Shown here: positions 57,974 through 64,000 of the stretch, piece by piece
Layout: each line of letters starts with the position of its first letter
Numbering within the stretch: position 1 is the first letter of the stretch
NCBI GenBank assembly: GCA_025765595.1
Contig: JAIVFH010000078.1
Coordinates: 1-64,000, forward strand
DNA: 64,000 bases
From: Obelidium mucronatum
Lineage: Eukaryota; Chytridiomycota; Chytridiomycetes; Chytridiales; Chytriomycetaceae
Direction of reading: 5' to 3'
Notes under the pieces: model-generated
What the model was told of the DNA's origin: nothing
Database searches by the model: none
Seen by the model: the letters and a program-made list of their open reading frames with translations, nothing else
Program-made: the position numbers and the translations under genes

Positions 57974-60915
57974 TCACATGTCTCCAACAAGTTCCAATGC
58001 AACCGGCCGCCTCTGAACAACCACGCCACTCTTATTCTTTCGAAACCGCTTATAATTCCGTCCACACGAACCCCCCTCAGCACCACCACCACTACCAACC
58101 AACATCACCGACCGTGACTGTTTCCCTTTATCAACCACAACAACCAGACCTCTCGCTTCTTCCACAACCGCTTCCACATCTTTTGGAACATCTCCACTTC
58201 CTCCTCCTCCTCCTCCTCCTCCTCCTCCTCTGTTTTTGCTCCCTTCTCCTCCACCCTCACCGTCTTCATCTGGGTCATCAGGGTCGCTGGGGGGTACGAG
58301 TTCTTTTTGTTTCGGAGGAAGTACTGTTGCTGCGTTTCGATGCTGTCGCGGTGCAGCTGTCGCCGCCCGCCGCTGTTGATGTTGGTTTCGCACGCTGTGG
58401 GTTTCGGGAATACTGTCGGGGCAGGAAGACTGACTCCGCTTGCACCAACCGAGCAGCACCAGCAGCACCAGCAGCAGAAACAATTTGTGCTCGTGGAAGC
58501 GTACTCGGAATCGATTGGCTATCAGCAGAGTCCCTCAACGACGCGCTGCTGATGCTTCCTAAGGTCACTATTGTTGACACTGTTTCCAACAACAACGCGT
58601 GCATTGATGTTGTTGCTGCTGCTGCTACTACCGCCGCCGCCACTCGTTCCCAATTTTTGACGTTTCGGAAACGGTATTTCGGTGCCATGATGATCTTCTC
58701 CCTGTCCTTCTTCTTGCCCGTCGTCCTGGGATTCATCCATAGTTCGTTTGTTGTTGGTGATGCTGCTGCCTCTCTGAGTCCTTGGCGCTTGCAGCTGCTG
58801 CTGCTGCTGCTGCTGCGGAGGGGACAGTCTTTTGGGTCACAGGAGAAGGCGGAACAGCGTCTTCTCCGTCCCCAATCATAAATGATTCTTCGTTCTCGAA
58901 TATGACTGACTCATCTTCATCGATTGAGTATGTTGGGAACTTGGTTACTTTCAAGAGTTGGCTTGAATGAGCGGACAGCTGGTTGCTTGTTGATAAGGGC
59001 GGTGGGTCGCCCTGTTGCAGGCGGTGGTGGTGGTGGAGGTTGTACTTTTGAAAGAGTAGGTACAGGACGGGGAGCTGGTACTAGGTTCAGGGACAGGACA
59101 TATGATGAACAATTGATTTTGGTGCAGGAGGAGGAGGTGGAGGCATGAATTTGGAAGGATTGGAAGGGGGCGCTGGTTGGGAATTGGGAATCGCTGTGGA
59201 CTGGTATGAAGCAATGATTTTTGCGACGAGTGTGCGGCGGAAGGGGTGAGACCAAGTCTACTGGAAAGTAAGTTTTGTTTCGGTTTCACCTGCCGAGGAG
59301 GAGGACGAGAAGGAAGAAGGGATGGCGGTGGACGGTGGTATAGCAGAATTCTGTGTTGCCAAGATCTGGGAATCAGGAGGAATCGAAAGAGTTTGGGGTA
59401 TATAGAGTGGAGGTTTTTGGGTGGCTGGTTTCTTTTGAGTGATTGTTGGGTTTAATGGCGTTGGAGGAATCTGTGTTCCAGCAGCCTTGGCTTTCCCCTT
59501 CTTCCGGAACAAAGCTTGAAACAAATCATCGTCGTCATCGTCATCCACAAAAACTGATTCCTGTTGCGTTGTTGCTGCAGCCTATTTCTTTTGCAGGTTC
59601 GGGGATCTCGACGACCATAGATTGTTGAGGTACAAGTGTGCTGATTTTTAGGTGATCTTCCCATGACGTGTAAAGTAGAGAATATATAATTCCATCTTTA
59701 GTATTGACTTCTTGGATAATGCTCGCAAATCGTGGATCATCAGGGTCCTACTGCAATGACAAATGGATCCTTGTGCTTTTTGATGAGGTCAATGATACCC
59801 TGTTTGTCCTGCTTTTCCACAATTTCTGCACAGTCAACAACAGTCCCGCCACAAGCAGCAACTATTTCCCCAAAGATGGGGATCTAAGAATATCAAAAAC
59901 ATCAATAAATAAAAAAACGTAATTATGGAGAGCACTGATGAACTAACCTCCTCTGCATCAAAAAACAAAAACTTTTTTCCATTGAATAAAGTCTTTCGCT
60001 TGGCATTTGGTACAAACTGATCCTTTGTCAAGTTTTCCTCCCTGACGGTTGGGACAAAATCCGCTTCATTGGGAAAAGAGTATGGAAATCCTTTGCAGTT
60101 TGTATCCAAAGCTTTAAGCCACGCGTCCGTGACTGTATGAGTGTATTGATAATCAATTGACTGTCCGTTTCGGCAAACACCAGAGTTGCGGTTAGACTAG
60201 ACACATACCAATATGCGTTCCGTGTGCTACAGCTTGAACAGTTTTCATTGTAATCTTCAGGGACGTCATAATCAGATGAGTACAAGAAGGGTTAAAGTTC
60301 TCAAAAGCTGTAAAACCCATGGCACTTGCACGGTCAGTGAGGGCAGCTTTCGTGCTCGATTTAACTCCGGAAAATACAATCACAGGCGACAATTGTCTCA
60401 ATCTGATTTCGCGATAGATTTGACGTGATTCATCAGTCAAGAGACCACTTTGTTGAATACTACATGGAATCCATAGTTGTATTGTTACCTAAACACAGTG
60501 GCGCCAGCACCCAGTTTCAGCTCATCCCCATCCTTCAGCTTGATTTGATTCGCGTCTTTGATTTGAGTTCCGTTGAGAAACGATCCCAGTCTCGAGCCCC
60601 CGTCTTTGAACCAGACCTACAGAGCAATTCATTGGACCACGACAACGCATGCACACACAACAGCGCCAAAACAAATGCACTTACTCCTTCGCTGTTTACT
60701 TGGAGAGTTGCATGAGTACGACTGACGCTCTTGTCAAAGTCAATAACAATGTCAGAAGCGGGATGAGCGGCGCGGCCAATCAAGTACGCCTGCTTCTCCG
60801 GAACAAGCACGACGCGGATGCCTGGATAGACGCGCAGCGGCTGTTAGCGTGTGTACTCGAGCGCGCCAGCAGGATTACCTTGTGCCTGGCTGCTTGTTCC
60901 TTCCCAGATCCACAT
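57974..60915 (-). CDS. NBS1: DNA double-strand-break protein NBS1 (Nibrin/Xrs2)
   Basis: Third subunit of the MRN/MRX complex, recruiting Mre11-Rad50 and ATM/Tel1 to breaks. Exon 1 (ATG 60915, MWIWEG) joins the FHA domain: 'VLVPEKQAYLIGRAAHPASD', 'DKSVSRTHATLQVN' (Arg and S-R-x-H of FHA). BRCT1 follows ('PVIVFSGVKSSTKAALTD', 'SCTHLIMTSL', 'VTDAWLKAL'), then BRCT2 ('FLFFDAEE', 'CGGTVVDCAE'). The C-terminal half is low complexity (Pro/Ser/Gln/Ala, polyAsp, polyGly) with 'DDLFQALFRKKGK'. Near the end is 'RNYKRFRKNKSG', matching the short Mre11-binding motif of NBS1 proteins (N-F/Y-K-x-F-x-K). The frame is interrupted at several places in the low-complexity part (58.5-59.7 kb), so exon borders there are uncertain. 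It is divergent from Lon, 26 bp between starts. Confidence 0.8.
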
Positions 60916-60941
60916 TTTACTCTGATCAAAAGAAGAATAAA
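60916..60941. promoter_or_regulatory. 26-bp divergent start region
   Basis: The ATGs of NBS1 (minus) and the Lon gene (plus) are only 26 bp apart (AAAATGTGG... on one side, AATAAAATGCC on the other). This is the tightest of four such pairs in the window. Any core promoter must overlap coding sequence. Confidence 0.5.
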
Positions 60942-63900
60942 ATGCCACCACTCGAACGAGACGTGCCTGTGCTCCCCTGCAGACAGCGCGCATTCTCTTT
61001 CCCGGGATTGTGCTGCGCATGCAGGTGCAGGTTGCTGCAGGCTCGCGCGCGGCGGCGCTGATGGAGCAGATTGGACGGCAGCTTGCGGGTGGCCAGGGAC
61101 AGCACGGACAGCAGGGACTCGGACTCGGACACCCGCTGGTTGCGTGTGTGCCGCTGAAGCGCGAGAAGGCAGAGAAGGCAGGCAACGCAGAGAAGGCAGA
61201 ACACGACGACTTACCGCCGACGCCGCCGCGCTGTTTGGCTTCGGCGTCTGCGCGCGCGTCGCCGCCTTCCGCCGCGTCGGCGCCGCGGACGCAAAGGCGC
61301 GCAGGCAGAAGGCGGCGTACGTCGTGGCGCTCGAAGGTGCGTCGTTGCTTCTTCGTTGGAGTGAGTCGTCTCTCACCCACCACAGGCCTCTGCCGCGTCA
61401 GGATAAACAATGTCAAGAAGGCCGATCCGTTTCTCGTGGCGTCAGTCTCTGTCTTCGAAGATGCGGGTCTGTCTGTTTCTCGTTGACAATGTCCATGTCC
61501 TCAAAAACTCACCCAACTGCAATTTCCTTGAACAGAGACTGAATCCCCGGAACTCATTGCGCTCTCAATGACTCTGAAAGCCGCTGGCAATGAACTCACA
61601 GATCTACTAGCCCAGTTATCCCTTCCAGCTCAAACACTCCGCCAACTAAAGAAAACAATCGATGAAGCCCCTGCCACCAAATTGGCTGACTTGCTTGCAA
61701 GCATGATTGATCTCTCTCATGAAGAAAAACTGGAACTTTTGTCCATGGTGGAGGACCGCGTTGCTCGTGTCGCTAGAGTAGCAGAGCTTGTGACTCGCCA
61801 AGTTCAAGTCTTGAAGATTAGTCAAAAGATTCAAACTACCGTTGAGAATAAGTTGGGAAAGCAGCAACGCGAGTTTATTTTACGGCAGCAGGTGTGTTTT
61901 ATTCTACCGCCGAAGGCGGTATTACCCGCCGTAGGCGGTATGTGTTCTACCGCCGAAGGCGGTATTCTCCGCCGTAGGCGGTATTATTCGCCGTAGGCGG
62001 TATTATCCGCCGTAGGCGGTATGTGTTCTACCGCCGAAGGCGGAATTCACCGCCGAAGGCGGTATATTCTTTATTCTTAGTCTTTCTTCATCGCCAAAGA
62101 CAGATGATACTGTTTTCTTCCATAACGATACATACTCACATACACAAAACTAGCTGGAAGCAATCAAAAAAGAACTCGGAGAAACTTCAGAAGGCGCTGG
62201 TGATTCAGATCCCAGACCCAGATCTCACTACCCTAAAAACCAAACTCGAGACTTCATCACTTCCTGAAGAGGCATCCAAAGCAACGCGCCGTGAACTCAG
62301 TCGAATGGCCAGAATGCCATCGTCTATGCCAGAACATCAAATAATTCGGAGTTATTTGGAGTGGATGAGTGAAATGCCTTGGAATATTGGGTCTGGTAGT
62401 AGTAGGTATTGATGTTGAAAAAGGCTCGGTTACAGTTGGATGCCGACCATTTTGGGATGGAAGGAGTCAAGAAGAGAGTTTTGGAGTTTTTGGCTGTTGG
62501 AAAGCTCAAGAAGGATTTGAAGGGACCAATTCTATGTCTTTTGGGGTTGGTATTTGTGTGATTACTTTAAAGCATAATTATGTTCGAGACTAACAAAACA
62601 ATGAAAAATACATAGACCTCCGGGAGTTGGGAAAACTAGTTTGGGGAAATCAATCGCCACAGCGTTGGGTCGTAAATTCCATCGCATCTCATTGGGTGGA
62701 GTTCGTGATGAAGCTGAAATCCGTGGACATCGACGAACCTACGTTGGAGCATTACCTGGACTTATAATACAAGGAATGAAGAAATGTGGCGTGAACGATC
62801 CTATTTTTTTACTAGGTCTGTTTTTATATGCATTATTAGCTTTTTTCGAAATCATCTAAATCTCGGTGAACAAAAAAAAAAACAAAGACGAAATCGATAA
62901 ACTCACGAGAGATGCTCGAGGAGATCCATCAGCAGCACTTTTAGAAGTATTGGATCCTGAACAAAACTCCACATTCACTGATCATTACTTGAACGTTCCA
63001 TTTGACCTCTCAAAAGTCCTCTTTATTGCAACCGCCAACGACGCAGAAACGATATCAGCTCCATTAATGGACCGAATGGTACGATTTCAATGGGTGATTC
63101 TCTGTCCTTCGTTACACGTTAACTTTTTTTTTCCCCCTATAGGAAGTCATCAACATACCAGGCTACACGTTCCCCGAAAAGCTTCAAATAGCATCCTCCC
63201 ACCTCCTCCCGAAACAATTAAAAATCCACGGCCTCAATACAAAGCAAATAACCCTCCCAGACGCCAGCCTCCTAAAAATCGCCACTGAATACACTCGCGA
63301 AAGCGGAGTCCGGACATTGGACCGCGAACTCGCAAGTATTTGCAGATACCTGGCTGTCACCTACGCGCAAGCACAGGAACGACATGTATTGGATTCGTTT
63401 TCCGGATTCGTGAGCCCGGCAAAAGTGGAAGAGATTTTGGGGGCGCCCAAATACGTTGACGAAGTGAGTGAACGTGGGATGGGGGTTGGAGTTGTTACTG
63501 GATTGGCGTGGACGGCGAGTGGGTCTGGAGGGTTATTGTTTATAGAAGCCATCAAGATTCCAACTAATGGTGGTGGTGGTGGTGGTGCGAAAGGGGGTGG
63601 TGGGATTGTGTTGACTGGGAAGTTGGGGGATGTTATTAAAGAGAGTGCACAGATTGGTGTTAGTTGGGTGAGGGCGAATAGTGGGCGGCTTGGGCTATGT
63701 GAAGTTGGGAAGGATTTGATGAATGGTTTTGATGTTCATGTGCATTTCCCGGCGGGTGCGACTCCTAAAGATGGGCCAAGGTGAGCGGGGTGTCTTTTTG
63801 TATTGATTTTTAACTTCTGTTTTTTTTAGTGCTGGCATTGCTATCGTCACTGCCTTGGTATCATTGTTTTCTGGACGACCGGTTCGGAACCATGTTGCAA

Positions 63901-64000
63901 TGTAAGCTTTATGTAAACTGTTTTTTTTCTTTGAGTTAACTGAAGTTTATTCCAGGACAGGGGAAATGACGCTTCGAGGACAAGTTCACCCTGTAGGAGG
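60942..64000 (+). CDS. LONP2: Lon protease, probably peroxisomal (partial at window end)
   Basis: ATP-dependent AAA+ serine protease. In order: N-domain '[12 protein letters not shown]', '[13 protein letters not shown]'; '[16 protein letters not shown]'; '[11 protein letters not shown]' joined across the hairpin-bearing intron to '[10 protein letters not shown]'; '[19 protein letters not shown]'; Walker A '[15 protein letters not shown]'; '[19 protein letters not shown]'; Walker B 'FLLDEIDKL'; '[20 protein letters not shown]'; sensor region 'LFIATAND'; and the protease domain to PKDGPSAGIA with the catalytic Ser. The catalytic Lys and C-terminus lie beyond 64000. The protein starts directly at the Lon N-domain with no presequence, favouring the peroxisomal over the mitochondrial paralogue; the SKL-type end cannot be checked. 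Frame breaks near 60990, 61205, 62205 and 62400. The first ~400 bp are GC-rich. Confidence 0.82.
61905..62064. repeat. Array of eight GC-rich palindromes in Lon intron
   Basis: Eight units of a short perfect or near-perfect inverted repeat of the type TACCGCCG(A/T)AGGCGGTA follow one another every ~20 bases in a 160-bp stretch of the Lon intron that starts at 61892. The arms are CCGCC/GGCGG around a 3-base centre (GAA or GTA), with short AT-rich linkers (ATTA, TGTGTTC, TTC). The intron is otherwise AT-rich. Related units occur in the acetyltransferase B intron at 32711-32794. Confidence 0.85.

Noticed and set aside
60780..61416. Minus-strand open frames of about 190-200 codons
   Set aside because: They are GC-driven shadows of the Lon 5' end, Ala/Arg-rich and without domains.
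61905..62064. Regularly spaced repeats reminiscent of a CRISPR array
   Set aside because: Units are short palindromes with 4-7-base linkers inside a eukaryotic intron; there are no unique spacers of CRISPR size and no cas genes.

Overview
The window is eukaryotic nuclear DNA. Nearly every gene is split by short GT-AG introns of about 50-120 bp, genes lie on both strands with very short spacers, and there are no prokaryotic operon signals. The gene set points to a flagellated (zoosporic) fungus, most likely a chytrid-type lineage. Fungal-type housekeeping genes (Rna14, Pho85, a Smy2/GIGYF-type GYF protein, a Cat2-type carnitine acetyltransferase ending in AKL) sit beside genes needed only by cells with motile cilia: LRRCC1/VFL1, RSPH1, CFAP46 and a TSNAXIP1-like protein. 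The taxon is inferred from gene content alone.

Layout. 1-6.9 kb is a transposon-derived, gene-poor segment: a degenerate tRNA-like element, a frameshifted Plavaka-like (KDZ/CACTA-related) transposase, an unrecognised seven-exon gene and an orphan ORF. 6.9-12.6 kb holds the divergent pair TSNAXIP1-like / RNA14. 12.7-16.1 kb holds two tandem copies of branched-chain 2-oxoacid dehydrogenase E1-alpha. 16.5-19.8 kb is a GYF-domain translation/mRNA-control protein. 19.9-27.5 kb is a head-to-tail array of three XPG/FEN1-family nuclease genes; the first two are almost identical 3.03-kb units. 27.7-33.2 kb holds two tandem carnitine acetyltransferase genes. 33.4-38.9 kb holds mitochondrial ribosomal protein uS2m, the Cdc48 cofactor p47/Shp1, a 97-residue unknown, the CDK Pho85 and tubulin cofactor A. 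39.1-52.3 kb is MOB1 followed by a basal-body/axoneme block (LRRCC1, RSPH1, CFAP46). 52.3-57.5 kb is a 1607-residue NRPS-like membrane protein of the poly-lysine-synthetase (Pls) architecture. 58.0-64 kb is the divergent pair NBS1 / Lon protease, the latter running off the window.

Functional themes. Peroxisomal/mitochondrial acyl and amino-acid metabolism (E1-alpha, carnitine acetyltransferase, Lon), DNA repair (NBS1, XPG-family nucleases) and flagellar assembly are interleaved. Three families are locally tandem-duplicated. Four divergent gene pairs have only 26-48 bp between start codons. GC-rich patches mark the 5' ends of several genes.

The most unusual items are the Pls-type synthetase, the nuclease array with a ~520-residue insertion in the arch region, and arrays of a short GC-rich palindrome (CCGCCGAAGGCGG type) inside introns of two unrelated genes. 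Many conserved genes, including ones expected to be essential such as RNA14, carry single-base frame breaks, often in homopolymers. I read most of these as residual sequence errors, and gene models crossing them are approximate.
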